Part shown: piece by piece, positions 25,333 through 34,462 of the stretch
Layout of the letters: each line of letters opens with the position of its first letter
Position numbering within the stretch: position 1 is the first letter of the stretch
Assembly (NCBI GenBank): GCA_016936575.1
Contig: JAFGXQ010000218.1
Location: 1 to 35,504 of the forward strand
DNA from: Deltaproteobacteria bacterium
GTDB taxonomy: Bacteria > Myxococcota_A > Polyangia > JAAYKL01
Length of the DNA: 35,504 nucleotides
Reading direction: 5' to 3'
Position numbers and translations under genes: made by a program
The notes under the pieces: model-generated
Seen by the model: the letters and a program-made list of their open reading frames with translations, nothing else
What the model was told of the DNA's origin: nothing
Database searches by the model: none

Positions 25333-26568
25333 CTATTCTATTTCGGTTCGTTGCAAACCGAAAAATGCGGCGGTATTCAGCGCAATCGCCAAAACGATGG
25401 GCGCCCAGTTGCCCTGAATGAACGGACCGATTTTCAACAGAATATCAACCGAGATGAGCGCCAGCGCCCCCAGCAGATACCACCGCATAAATTTCACAGT
25501 GCGTCCGCCGAGCCGCGCGCGAAACAGCAACATCACCCCAGGGCCGATGAGCCACATATGGAGAAACGGATTGACCAGCAGATTCTCATTATAGTGCGTA
25601 TCGTAATGGGTGGTCAGCGTCCAGTAGGCCAGCAGCATCAATCCACCCAACCCCGCCAGCAGCCCCCATAACACCAACCCCGCCCCCAGGCAGCGACGGC
25701 TCCATTTTTTATTGCCGACAATAAGCGGCGCGCCGAACCCGACAACCATCAACAGCCCAAGCACCATCAGCACTACTATATCAATCGTCGGAACCTGCGC
25801 GCCGATGGGACTACCGTGGCGTTCCACCAGCAATCGCTTCGATGCCACCAGCGGCACCCCCGACTTGCCCAGGGTGACTTTGTCAAGATCTTCAAGCAGC
25901 ACCGCCGGCAGAAATTCCTCGTCCCAACGGGTCAACGGCTTATCGATGGCAGGTCCCAAAGAATACAGAATTACACTTTTATAGATGGGCAATCCATCCA
26001 GCGCGGTAGCGGTCCAATACCGAAAATCTCGGGGTACCGATTGTTTTTTAAACTTCTTCGAAATCGCGCCGTCGGTGACATCATCAATCACGTCGCGAAT
26101 CCGGGTACAGCAATTGTCGAGGTAGTGACGATATGCGTAATACCGGTTTTCCGGCAGCGAATTGATTTCGAGCCGATGCGCCACGTCTTTGGCCTGGGCC
26201 TCACTCAGATTGAGTGTCTGCAACCAGACATCGCGATTCATCTCGGCGTAGTAGCTGAAAAACAGATCGAACGACGCCACCGACAACCAGTAATTCAAAA
26301 AACCGCGCGCATACTTGATACGAAGCTCCGGGTCGTCGAAGGTGAAGGTTCCGAAATTGTACACCCGCTTTTCATTGGTGGCGGTGTTTTCAACCATCAT
26401 GGCAATATGACCGAAACGCGTAAACAACTCTTCGCCCGGGCCGATGGTAATTACATGAATCCGATACGGCCCGTTCTGATGAACGTGAGGTTTCTTGCCG
26501 GTATCGTGCGCCCGCGCACCGACGGTGAACAATAGAACAGCAGCGAATACAGGGAGAATTTTCAACAT
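25333..26568 (-). CDS. DUF4105 (Lnb N-terminal periplasmic domain) membrane protein
   Basis: A 411-residue protein with a signal peptide (residues 1-20). Residues about 35-250 form the DUF4105 domain, with the conserved FTRFGHIAMMVEN (His54), VYNFGTFTF and DNCCTRIRD (Cys153/Cys154). The His and Cys could form a papain-like active site, but activity of this family is not established here. About five transmembrane segments follow between residues 265 and 405, so the domain faces the periplasm. It starts 6 bp after the stop of the poly-Asp outer-membrane protein and is surely co-transcribed with it. A role linked to envelope or lipid processing is inferred only. Confidence 0.83.
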   Translation of the reverse strand: MLKILPVFAAVLLFTVGARAHDTGKKPHVHQNGPYRIHVITIGPGEELFTRFGHIAMMVENTATNEKRVYNFGTFTFDDPELRIKYARGFLNYWLSVASFDLFFSYYAEMNRDVWLQTLNLSEAQAKDVAHRLEINSLPENRYYAYRHYLDNCCTRIRDVIDDVTDGAISKKFKKQSVPRDFRYWTATALDGLPIYKSVILYSLGPAIDKPLTRWDEEFLPAVLLEDLDKVTLGKSGVPLVASKRLLVERHGSPIGAQVPTIDIVVLMVLGLLMVVGFGAPLIVGNKKWSRRCLGAGLVLWGLLAGLGGLMLLAYWTLTTHYDTHYNENLLVNPFLHMWLIGPGVMLLFRARLGGRTVKFMRWYLLGALALISVDILLKIGPFIQGNWAPIVLAIALNTAAFFGLQRTEIE

Positions 26569-26574
26569 GAAAAG

Positions 26575-28539
26575 TTAGAACGTAATTCCCAGCAGCAGTT
26601 GCAGGGTTTGCGGAATGGTCAAATCGGTATCGCGGTATTCCTGATCGCCATCAACGTCATCGCTCCACTCATAGGTTCCCTTGAAACCGTTGAGCGGAAA
26701 CAGCACGCCGTATTTCAAACTGGCGTGGAACCGGTCGGCGGTAACAAAATCCACCCGCGCATCGATTTCGATTCCCAGGTTGTTGGAACTGTCACTGATG
26801 GTGGAACTCTCAAACATGGCGCGCGCGAACATCACATCGAGCTGCACACCGAGATTTTTGCCCATGGCCGCTTTCAGGAAGTCATACCGCAACCACGGTT
26901 TGAAATAGTAGGTTCCCGATACGGAGCCGAGCACATTGCGATACAGAAGTAAATCCACGCTATACGCCGGATTGAATGAAAATACCGAGTACGTGCTGGA
27001 ATCGCCGTTGGTCTGATCAAACGAGGTGGGCGCGCTCAGCCCCTCCACATCGCGATCGCCTGAAGCGATACCGAATTCGAGACCCAATCGCAACTGATCG
27101 GAAAGCAGCCCGTAGTCGGCCTGCAGCACACCGCCCCAGGACAGAATCTTCATGGCGTTCATGTCTGTACCGGTAATGGACGGTTCACTCAGTTCGCCGA
27201 TGTTGAACGCCAGTTCCAGCTCCAGATGGAATGTCCCGTGCAGAAACTGAAACCACAAATCCGGTGTTACCGCCCACAATCCCCGTTCGTAGGGGGTTAT
27301 CTCATTCGCATACTCCGGATCATCGTCGAGTTCATCGTACTCCCCGGTCCAGTGAAAACTCATGGCCTGCGAGCGATACGAAAAGTGCAATCCGGTGTTA
27401 ATCAACCAATCTCCGCGTTTCAGCATCGCGCGTTGGTCTTCGAGTTCGTGCTGATAGGCCACCACCCCTACAATGCGATATCCCTCGTCGAGCTGAGAAA
27501 CGTCAAACGGACGACCGGCGCTGCTGTCGAGAGATAGTCCCTCATTGGGAAAATCAAATGCGGGCATGAACATCCAGCCGTTCACCTTGAACTCAAACGA
27601 AATGCGGTCCACAGAATCGCCCAAATCGTCGTTGAGCCCGTCGCCGCTGTTGTACAACATACCGGTTCCCCAATGGCTGGGCATACGCCCGAAACGCAGA
27701 TGACCGATGGGCCCTTCCATCTCACCCCATACGCGATTCATCGTAAAATAATCGCTGGTGGACGGTGCGCCCTGGGAATACCCGAGCACCTCTCCGGTGG
27801 AGCTGGTACCGGCATTCTGGTCCAGCACGTATGACGGAGTGGATCCCATCACCAAATTGTCGAAGAAAATAAATTCGGAGTTGATGCGTACTTCTTCGCT
27901 GAGGTTGATAGTGGGCGCCAACAGAAAGCGCATGTCGGAGCCGGCGATGGTTTTGCATTTATCGCTCTTCCTGCATCCCGCCTTTCTATCGACCGAATCC
28001 CTGTTGCCATCCAGCGGGAACAACGATGGATCATTACGAATATACAATTTGTTGTACAAGCCGGGTCGAACACGGAAATAGCCGTGTATTTCGAGTAAAT
28101 CCAGGCTGCGCTGGGTCCAGTCTTCCGACACCGCGGTGGTGGGCCCCGCTTCGCTGGTCGAGTTGTTCAGCTCATCTTCAGGATTCATTTCTCCAAGTGC
28201 GGTATAATCCAGTTCGAGGTCGTCGGCGGTTTCCCCCTCAAGTGCATTGTCATCGTCGTCATCGTCGTCATCGTCATCATCATCATCATCATCATCATCG
28301 TCGTCGTCGTCATCGTCGTCATCGTCGTCGTCGTCGTCATCACCGTCGTCGTCATCGTCTTCATCATCACCGTCGTCGTCATCGTCGTCATCATCATCAT
28401 CGCCGTCGGTCTCTTCGGCATCTTCCTCGGCACCGGCAGATTCATCCGCACCGTCATCCTGGGCGAATGCCGCCTGAGTCCAGGCCAGCAGGAGTGTCAT
28501 GAAAAGAAATGCCAATAGATTACTGTACCATCTAAACAA
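26575..28539 (-). CDS. Predicted outer-membrane protein with poly-aspartate tract, UUG start
   Basis: The 663-residue product resembles the deltaproteobacterial TIGR04551-type outer-membrane proteins, a match from memory that a profile search should confirm. Residues 1-26 are a signal peptide (AAFA-QDD). Residues about 45-98 are almost pure aspartate. The remainder, from about EIHGYFRVRPGLYNKLYIR onward, is an alternating-strand region typical of a porin-like beta-barrel. It ends in a short aromatic-terminated strand (LLLGITF), the usual signal for BamA-dependent insertion. I chose TTG at 28539 because GAGGAGG lies five bases before it; an ATG at 28560 has no ribosome site and would place charged residues before the signal. 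It is first in an operon with the DUF4105 gene. The acidic stretch may bind cations at the surface or in the periplasm, which is inference. Confidence 0.8.
   Translation of the reverse strand: MFRWYSNLLAFLFMTLLLAWTQAAFAQDDGADESAGAEEDAEETDGDDDDDDDDDDGDDEDDDDDGDDDDDDDDDDDDDDDDDDDDDDDDDDDDDDDNALEGETADDLELDYTALGEMNPEDELNNSTSEAGPTTAVSEDWTQRSLDLLEIHGYFRVRPGLYNKLYIRNDPSLFPLDGNRDSVDRKAGCRKSDKCKTIAGSDMRFLLAPTINLSEEVRINSEFIFFDNLVMGSTPSYVLDQNAGTSSTGEVLGYSQGAPSTSDYFTMNRVWGEMEGPIGHLRFGRMPSHWGTGMLYNSGDGLNDDLGDSVDRISFEFKVNGWMFMPAFDFPNEGLSLDSSAGRPFDVSQLDEGYRIVGVVAYQHELEDQRAMLKRGDWLINTGLHFSYRSQAMSFHWTGEYDELDDDPEYANEITPYERGLWAVTPDLWFQFLHGTFHLELELAFNIGELSEPSITGTDMNAMKILSWGGVLQADYGLLSDQLRLGLEFGIASGDRDVEGLSAPTSFDQTNGDSSTYSVFSFNPAYSVDLLLYRNVLGSVSGTYYFKPWLRYDFLKAAMGKNLGVQLDVMFARAMFESSTISDSSNNLGIEIDARVDFVTADRFHASLKYGVLFPLNGFKGTYEWSDDVDGDQEYRDTDLTIPQTLQLLLGITF
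28249..28407 (-). repeat. GAY triplet array encoding the poly-Asp tract
   Basis: About 53 codons of mostly GAC and GAT encode Asp with a few Gly and one Glu. The longest uninterrupted run is about 31 Asp. Slippage in whole triplets would change the length without breaking the frame, so allele length may vary between strains. Confidence 0.95.
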
Positions 28540-28807
28540 ATTGTCCTCCTCAAAAGACATGTGGATATTCGCACGTAAATAATTCAAATTGTACCATAAT
28601 TACATTAAATTCCTAAGCACATATAGAGCAATGTCCTGTCACAGTCCAGCATTGAATGGACAAATCGGTTTTCGGCGTTTGAATGGGAACTCAATTGGTA
28701 AAATCTGTTTTTCGTGCTAAGACACCCCAGATGCGACGAATTCCGCCGCAGCAAACAAAAACCGATGATAGAACAGTACGCCCCGGCACCGGGGTTCGGG
28801 AATACAT
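28540..28807. other. Divergent intergenic region before the methionine/folate gene
   Basis: This 268-bp region lies between divergent genes. It contains the GAGGAGG ribosome site of the poly-Asp gene at its left end and a GC-rich hairpin at 28781-28794 near the right end. I looked for SAM, SAH and cobalamin riboswitch cores and recognised none. No small ORF has convincing support. Confidence 0.5.
28781..28794 (+). promoter_or_regulatory. GC hairpin next to the start of the methyltransferase/reductase gene
   Basis: CCCCG-GCAC-CGGGG forms a 5-bp GC-only stem 13 bp before the ATG and abuts the GGGA ribosome site. It could modulate translation initiation or be a binding site. No other riboswitch-like structure was recognised. 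Confidence 0.4.
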
Positions 28808-30676
28808 ATGGAAAATCGCTTTCGCTCACTTCTAAAAAAGCAGACCGTCATTTTCGACGGGGGGATGGGTACCACGTTGTTTGATCACGGCGTGTTCATC
28901 AACCGTTGCTTCGACCAGCTAAATGTAACGGATCCAAAACTAATTCTCCGCATTCATAAAGATTTCGTCGCCGCCGGTGCCATGGTGATTGAAACCAACA
29001 CCTTCGGTGCCAATCGATATAAACTGGCATCGTTCGACCTGGCCGACAAAGTGCGCGAAATCAATGCCGCCGGGGTCAAGCTGGCGCTGGAGGCCGCCGG
29101 CGATACGGTGCTGGTGGCCGGCGCGGTCGGACCTCTGGGCGTAAAACTGGAACCGCTGCTCGAAGCCGATAGTGAATTTTCGGTAAAAGACGCATTTTAC
29201 GAACAGATTGACGCGCTGGTGGAAGCGGGCGTGCATCTCATCATTCTGGAAACATTCTCAGATCTGGAGGAAATCCGGTATGCCATTGATGCCCTCAAGG
29301 AGGTGCGGAATACCCGAAATATCGATATCCCGGTCATCTGCTCGTTCACGGTAAATCAGGAAGGCAACACCAAGTACGGCGCCAAAGCCGAAGATGTGGC
29401 CATTCAGCTGGAGCGATACGGCGCCGACGTGGTGGGCATCAACTGTTCGGTGGGCCCCAAGCCCATGCTCGATGCCCTGGAACGCATCCGCCGGGTCACT
29501 CATATTCCACTGAGTGTGATGCCCAACGCCGGGTTGCCCACGCAGGTGGAAGGGCGAACCATCTATGTGTGCTCGCCGGACTACATGGCCAATTATGCCC
29601 GCCGATTTGTGCAGGTGGGCGCCCAGGTGGTGGGGGGCTGCTGCGGCACCACACCCCATCATATTCAGTCAATATCATCGTCTATCCGACAAATGAGCGG
29701 AGAGGCGCGTTCCCTGTCGGTAATCATTGAAAGTATTGAAGAAATTGAACCGGCCAAGCCTGAAATTCCGCTGGAAAACCGCTCCAGGCTCGGCGCCAAA
29801 CTGGCAGCAGGCGAATTTGTCGCCACTGTCGAGCTGACGCCGCCCCAGGGCTGGGATTTAAAGCGCATTCTGGTGAGCAGCCAGACCGTGATGGATGCGG
29901 GATTCGACGCTATCAATATTCCGGACGGCCCCAGGGCCTCCGCTCGTATGGGCCCCCTGGCCATGGCGGTGGTGATTGAACGGGATGTGGGAATCGAAAC
30001 CGTTATGCACTACGCCTGTCGCGACCGCAACCTGGTGGGCATGCAGGCCGACCTGCTCGGCGCCTATGCGCTGGGGCTGAAAAACATTCTGGTTATCACC
30101 GGAGACCCGCCCATTATGGGCGATTATCCGAACGCCACGGCGGTGTTCGATGTGGACGCCATCGGCCTGACCAAAATGATCCGCCGCCTGAACACCGGAC
30201 TCGACTTGAGCGGACGCTCCATCGGCGCTCCCACAGGGTATGTACCCATGGTGGGGCTGAATCCCACAGCGGTGAATCAGGAAAAAGAGCTGAAACGGCT
30301 GAAGCTGAAGGTGGAGGCGGGTGCGTTGTGCGCCATCACCCAGCCGGTGTTTGATGCCGAACAGTTGCTGCGGTTTCTCGACAAAGTGGACCCAGCAGCG
30401 AATGTACCGGTGCTGGCGGGAATCTGGCCGCTCCAGAGTCTTCGAAACGCTGAGTTTCTGGCCAACGAAATGCCGGGGGTATCTGTTCCCGAGGCGGTGC
30501 TTGCCAAAATGACGAAGGCCCACAAAGACGGCGTTGAACGCGCGGTGGGGCTTGAAATTGCAATTGAACTGATGGAAAAAGTGTTGCCCCGGGTGCAGGG
30601 AATTCAGGTTTCCGCCCCCTTCGGGCGAATCAAATCCGCGGTGGCTGTGTTGGAAGCGGCCCGAAAAATAGGTTGA
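28808..30676 (+). CDS. Bifunctional homocysteine S-methyltransferase / methylenetetrahydrofolate reductase
   Basis: A 622-residue fusion. Residues about 1-300 are a zinc-dependent homocysteine methyltransferase with DGGMGTTL at the start and the Zn ligands Cys213 (INCSVGP) and Cys278/Cys279 (GGCCGTTP). Residues about 335-615 are a MetF-type reductase with FVATVELTPPQG, the TGDPP motif and ITQPVFD. The layout matches the YitJ-type fusion known from Bacillus, which makes 5-methyl-THF and can transfer methyl groups to homocysteine. There is no cobalamin domain, so it is not full MetH. The ATG at 28808 has only GGGA upstream. The gene probably starts a plus-strand unit, with the glycosyltransferase 31 bp downstream. 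Confidence 0.95.
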   Translation: MENRFRSLLKKQTVIFDGGMGTTLFDHGVFINRCFDQLNVTDPKLILRIHKDFVAAGAMVIETNTFGANRYKLASFDLADKVREINAAGVKLALEAAGDTVLVAGAVGPLGVKLEPLLEADSEFSVKDAFYEQIDALVEAGVHLIILETFSDLEEIRYAIDALKEVRNTRNIDIPVICSFTVNQEGNTKYGAKAEDVAIQLERYGADVVGINCSVGPKPMLDALERIRRVTHIPLSVMPNAGLPTQVEGRTIYVCSPDYMANYARRFVQVGAQVVGGCCGTTPHHIQSISSSIRQMSGEARSLSVIIESIEEIEPAKPEIPLENRSRLGAKLAAGEFVATVELTPPQGWDLKRILVSSQTVMDAGFDAINIPDGPRASARMGPLAMAVVIERDVGIETVMHYACRDRNLVGMQADLLGAYALGLKNILVITGDPPIMGDYPNATAVFDVDAIGLTKMIRRLNTGLDLSGRSIGAPTGYVPMVGLNPTAVNQEKELKRLKLKVEAGALCAITQPVFDAEQLLRFLDKVDPAANVPVLAGIWPLQSLRNAEFLANEMPGVSVPEAVLAKMTKAHKDGVERAVGLEIAIELMEKVLPRVQGIQVSAPFGRIKSAVAVLEAARKIG

Positions 30677-30707
30677 TTCTCGCGACCCGTCGCATAAGGA
30701 TTACACA

Positions 30708-31757
30708 ATGCCGAACAGACCGCTCAGATTGCTGATTGCCAACCATCGATGGTGGTTTCCGACCACCGTGAGCGGTGGGGATGTGGCCAATCACGAATTC
30801 GCCCGGCGCCTCGCCCGAAACAACATGGAGGTACGGGTATTCGGCATGGTGGCCCCCAATGTGGACGGCACCACCCGCCAGCGCGGCTACGTGACAGACG
30901 GGGTTCGAGTGAATCTGGTGCAAAGTGACTTCATCAAAAAACTAACCGGTATTATTGAAGAATTCAGACCCAATATTGTCATGACATCGTGTCCTGAAAC
31001 CTCGTGCAGCGACGATGATATTCACCGAATGATGAATGTGTTCAAGCAGTATTCTCTGCCGGTGATCATGTATATTCACGAACTCGAACCCGTTATGTCC
31101 CTGTTCGACGGGGTGCAGAAAAAGCTCGCCGCGGTGTGCACCAACAGCCAGTTTATGGCCGGCAAAATTCAGGCACGCTGGGACCGAGAGGTCGATGTCA
31201 TTTACCCCGTTCCCAGTAGTCGGACGTTTCAGGTGGCCGATACCTCGGGAGATTTCATCACGTTTTTCAATCCTCTTCCCCACAAAGGTCTCGACATTGT
31301 GGAGCAGTTGGTGAAAGAGGAACTGAAAGATCGCGCGTTTCTGTTTGTGGAGGGGTTCATGGAAGCGGGCTCCCACGGTATCGCTCTGGTTCGGGCGGGA
31401 AACGTGGTGCACGCGAGGCGATCCCCCGATGTGGCTACCATTTACACCATGACGCGAACGCTGATCATTCCATCTCAATGGGAAGAACCGTTCGGCCGGG
31501 TCGCCCTGGAGGCTATGTACAACCAGATTCCGGTGATTGCATCGAACACAGGCGGTCTGCCGGAATCCGTGGGAGAAGGCGGTATTCTGATTGATGATTT
31601 CAGCAATGTGCACGCCTGGGCGGAGGCGATTCGCAAAATGGACGACGAAGCGTTTCGCGACGAAATGATTGAGGCGGGGTTTGAACATATGGAGCGATTT
31701 TCGCTGGAGCAACAGTACGACGGATTTATAACGGTATTCAACCGGGTGATGAACTGA
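30708..31757 (+). CDS. Glycosyltransferase family 4 (group 1)
   Basis: A 349-residue GT-B-fold glycosyltransferase. The N-terminal half has SGGDVANHEFARRLARNN, the family's start-of-fold region with a GG loop. The C-terminal half has the EX7E motif EPFGRVALE (E260 and E268) followed by the donor-binding SNTGGLPESVGEGG. These transfer a sugar from an NDP-sugar with retention. AAGGA precedes the ATG by a few bases. It lies between the Met/MTHFR fusion and the zinc-ribbon gene. Likely roles are in capsule, lipopolysaccharide or protein glycosylation, and the substrate cannot be read. Confidence 0.92.
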   Translation: MPNRPLRLLIANHRWWFPTTVSGGDVANHEFARRLARNNMEVRVFGMVAPNVDGTTRQRGYVTDGVRVNLVQSDFIKKLTGIIEEFRPNIVMTSCPETSCSDDDIHRMMNVFKQYSLPVIMYIHELEPVMSLFDGVQKKLAAVCTNSQFMAGKIQARWDREVDVIYPVPSSRTFQVADTSGDFITFFNPLPHKGLDIVEQLVKEELKDRAFLFVEGFMEAGSHGIALVRAGNVVHARRSPDVATIYTMTRTLIIPSQWEEPFGRVALEAMYNQIPVIASNTGGLPESVGEGGILIDDFSNVHAWAEAIRKMDDEAFRDEMIEAGFEHMERFSLEQQYDGFITVFNRVMN

Positions 31758-31817
31758 CGATTTTGCACCCGTAAGATTGCATCGCAGCCGAAGTTGGTTT
31801 ATCCCTTGGGAAATATT

Positions 31818-32300
31818 ATGATGAACAATGTGAAAGAGCTAGACATTCTTATCGGTGTGAAAACCGAACAATCGCTTCGAGATGCGGTGCGCGCGCTCAT
31901 GGAGCAGACCGATACAGAAATTGAGCTGACGCCGGTCGGTCGTAAAGACTGGATTGCAGGCGAGCGCATCGGCGCCAGTATTTCGCAGCTCGACCTGGAA
32001 GAAACCTGCCGCCGGGTACACCGAAAACTGATGGCGCTCGGGGCGGAGCAGCGCATTCGATTTGAAAGCATCAAATTGTACGCGGTGGCCAAACCGGTTC
32101 CGGTCTTTAAAGATCCCGATGAACCGATGACAGAAGAAGCGCCCGAAAAAGAAGTCGATACTGAACCCGCCGTCATCACCCCCGGTCCCTCTGTGTGCCC
32201 GATCTGCAATCGCACCGTTCACAGCTACAACCTGCACTACAGCACCGACGGCAAAGTGGTAGGCTGCTTCATGTGCGGCGGCAACAAAAACGGATTTTAG
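31818..32300 (+). CDS. Hypothetical protein with C-terminal zinc ribbon
   Basis: A 160-residue protein with no family I recognise. Residues about 1-90 are alpha/beta, with EIELTPVGRKDWIAGERIGASI. Residues about 95-122 are an acidic, proline-rich linker. Residues 127-153 form a CxxC-x19-CxxC zinc ribbon (C127, C130, C150, C153: CPIC and CFMC). The ATG pair at 31818/31821 follows a weak GGGA; an upstream GTG-type extension to 31794 adds eight residues and is not favoured. It lies between the GT4 gene and the ROK kinase gene (6 bp gap to the latter), so it is co-transcribed. A nucleic-acid- or protein-binding role is plausible only from the zinc ribbon. Confidence 0.75.
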   Translation: MMNNVKELDILIGVKTEQSLRDAVRALMEQTDTEIELTPVGRKDWIAGERIGASISQLDLEETCRRVHRKLMALGAEQRIRFESIKLYAVAKPVPVFKDPDEPMTEEAPEKEVDTEPAVITPGPSVCPICNRTVHSYNLHYSTDGKVVGCFMCGGNKNGF

Positions 32301-32306
32301 AACAGC

Positions 32307-33203
32307 ATGAGCGACCTGTTTGTTGGCATTGACATGGGCGGCACCAAAATCGAAGCGGTGGCGGTTTCCTTTTCGCCGAAACTTCAAATCCACGAACGCA
32401 CGCGCATTCCCACCAATGCCCACCAGGGATACGACGCCCTCGTGGACACGCTGTCGGCGTTTATCACCGATTTCTGTAAAAAATTTCCCGCCGTTTCCCG
32501 CGTGGGTATCGGGATGCCCGGCAGCACGCGTGCCGACGGCGCGGTAAAAAATGCAAATACTGAATGTCTGAACGGCCGTTTTTTTCATCGGGAAGTTCAG
32601 GAGCGCGTATCTCCCAAGCTGTTTTTCGCCAACGACGCCAACTGTTTCGCACTTGCCGAAGCGGTGCTAGGCGCCGGAAAAGGTCACAAGGTTGTTTTCG
32701 GTGTGATCATGGGAACCGGCGTGGGCGGCGGACTGGTCATCAACGGCGCGGTTCGCGAAGGCCCTCACTCCATTTGCGGTGAATGGGGTCACACCAGCCT
32801 GTGGCCAGACTCCAACACCCCCTGCTACTGCGGAAAAACCGGTTGCGTGGAGCAATTCATCGCCGGCCCGGCCATTGAACGACATTACCGCGAGCTTGGC
32901 GGCGAGCCCATCGGTCTGAAAGAAATCGTTGCGCGCGATCAAAGCGGTGAATCCGTTGCTGTCACCTGTATCGATACCATGCTCGATAATTACGGTCGCG
33001 CGCTGTCGAATCTGATCAACATTCTGGACCCGGACGCAGTGGTGCTCGGCGGCGGTGTGTCCAATGTATCCGCATTATATTCGCGCGGATACCGAAAAGT
33101 GGCGGAGTACCTGTTCAGCGAGAACCTGCGCACGCCGATTCTGCAACATGAGCTGGGCGATTCCGCCGGGGTGCTGGGCGCCGCGTTGCTGTGTCGATCA
33201 TAA
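32307..33203 (+). CDS. ROK-family sugar kinase (Mak/fructokinase-like)
   Basis: A 298-residue ATP-dependent sugar kinase. It has the N-terminal phosphate loop GIDMGGTK, the sugar-binding GEWGH, the ROK zinc motif CYCGKTGCVE, and the C-terminal VVLGGGVSN. Over its length it resembles E. coli Mak (VKNAN...LNG, NILDPD, GDSxGVxGAA), so fructose or mannose is the likely substrate, although ROK substrates vary. It begins 6 bp after the zinc-ribbon gene, and its TAA overlaps the ATG of the HEAT lipoprotein by one base. It is in the same operon as the glycosyltransferase and methyltransferase. Confidence 0.92.
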   Translation: MSDLFVGIDMGGTKIEAVAVSFSPKLQIHERTRIPTNAHQGYDALVDTLSAFITDFCKKFPAVSRVGIGMPGSTRADGAVKNANTECLNGRFFHREVQERVSPKLFFANDANCFALAEAVLGAGKGHKVVFGVIMGTGVGGGLVINGAVREGPHSICGEWGHTSLWPDSNTPCYCGKTGCVEQFIAGPAIERHYRELGGEPIGLKEIVARDQSGESVAVTCIDTMLDNYGRALSNLINILDPDAVVLGGGVSNVSALYSRGYRKVAEYLFSENLRTPILQHELGDSAGVLGAALLCRS

Positions 33204-34453
33204 TGGGTTCGCGCTCCCGCGTTTTTCTGTTTTTCGTCATCGCCACTTGCGAATTGTCCGGCTGCGGTCCCAATCTGGCGCCGCTGCAGCGAGCCGTTCA
33301 CGGTCAGCGCTGGAACGATGCGGCGCAACTGACTGAAAAAGATTCATCACTCATCACTCACTTCGCAGCCATGATTATTGAAGAAGAAGCACTGCAGAAC
33401 GAACAGCCCAAACCGTGGATACTGCTGCTCCGCCCCGATACCGATGCGGGGCTGGCGGCGCTGGAGCGAATCGCCGCGAAGGGGACTTCCCCGGCATCCG
33501 TTCAGATGGCGCAAATCATTCTTGATCGCCATCGCGAAAATTCTCCGAACGACATTCCTGACGATTGGAAAAAAAATGACGGAAACGTTCGTTCCCTTTT
33601 TGCCACCTCCTTTGCCCATAATTTACCCACGGACCAGCTGCTGCAGCTGCTGACCGACATCAACGCCACGGTGCGCAGCGCCTCTATCGCAGCATTGTGC
33701 CGTCGTTCACTAACCACTGACGAATCGTCGCAGGTTGCCGAACGGCTCCGAACCGATCCTGTTCCCCATGTTCGCGCGGCCGCCGCCCGGTGCGCTAAGG
33801 CGCTTCAACCCGATGCGCTTTCACTGCTTGCAGATGCCATTTACGCCGAAAAAAATGACGGCGTGGTCGACGCGGCACTGGAAGGCATGTTGCGACTGGG
33901 TACGGCGGACGCGGTGCTGTTTTTGCACCACTACATGGAAGGCCCTATGACCGTTCGCAAAGTATTCGCCGCCGCACTGCTTTCGGAACGCAGTTTTCCC
34001 ACCGCGCAAAATCGCCTGACAGACGCTCTCAACGATCACAGCGAAACGGTTCGCATTGCCGCGATTCGCGCGCTGCAGCGTACATCGCTGCCCACACAGC
34101 GCAAGTACCTGACAGCGGCACTGACCCGTTCCGGCCAGGAGGCATTTGCCGCGGCCGCGGTCATGCTGCAAAAGAACATCGAAACCGAAAAAGCAGTCGC
34201 GTTGTTAAAGAAATATTTTTCGGAGGACCTGCTCGCCCCCATGCCGATGATCACCCTTGCACGCCGCGGCGATGCCTACGCGCTGACGCGACTTTCGGCA
34301 GCGCTTCAGGACCCCGTATTTCTGGTTGCACATGCATCGAAGCTACGTGGGCTTTCGGCGCTTCGGGAGTCCATTGTCCCGTTGTTGACCCATACCGAAC
34401 TGGAAGTCCGATTGGCGGCCGCTGAGTGGGTGCTGTTTTCGGTAGCGGAATAA
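33203..34453 (+). CDS. HEAT-repeat lipoprotein
   Basis: A 416-residue predicted lipoprotein with a perfect lipobox (L-S-G-C, Cys21). From about residue 130 onward it is a series of HEAT-type helical pairs, each with a pattern like V-R-S-A-S-I-A-A-L, V-R-A-A-A-A-R-C-A and V-R-I-A-A-I-R-A-L. HEAT solenoids usually bind proteins. The ATG at 33203 overlaps the ROK stop (TAATG), and an ATG four codons earlier (33191) would remain inside the ROK frame. It is co-transcribed with the ROK kinase and probably translationally coupled. Partner unknown. Confidence 0.87.
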   Translation: MGSRSRVFLFFVIATCELSGCGPNLAPLQRAVHGQRWNDAAQLTEKDSSLITHFAAMIIEEEALQNEQPKPWILLLRPDTDAGLAALERIAAKGTSPASVQMAQIILDRHRENSPNDIPDDWKKNDGNVRSLFATSFAHNLPTDQLLQLLTDINATVRSASIAALCRRSLTTDESSQVAERLRTDPVPHVRAAAARCAKALQPDALSLLADAIYAEKNDGVVDAALEGMLRLGTADAVLFLHHYMEGPMTVRKVFAAALLSERSFPTAQNRLTDALNDHSETVRIAAIRALQRTSLPTQRKYLTAALTRSGQEAFAAAAVMLQKNIETEKAVALLKKYFSEDLLAPMPMITLARRGDAYALTRLSAALQDPVFLVAHASKLRGLSALRESIVPLLTHTELEVRLAAAEWVLFSVAE

Positions 34454-34462
34454 TATTACGCA

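Noticed and set aside
28247..28477. Plus-strand poly-Ser and poly-His frames opposite the Asp tract
   Set aside because: They are the complementary reading of the GAY triplet array and have no ribosome site or other support.
2638..31791. Repeated GATTGCATCGCAG word at about 2638 and 31778
   Set aside because: A 13-14-base exact match between two places is expected by chance in a 35-kb window, and no longer shared structure flanks it.
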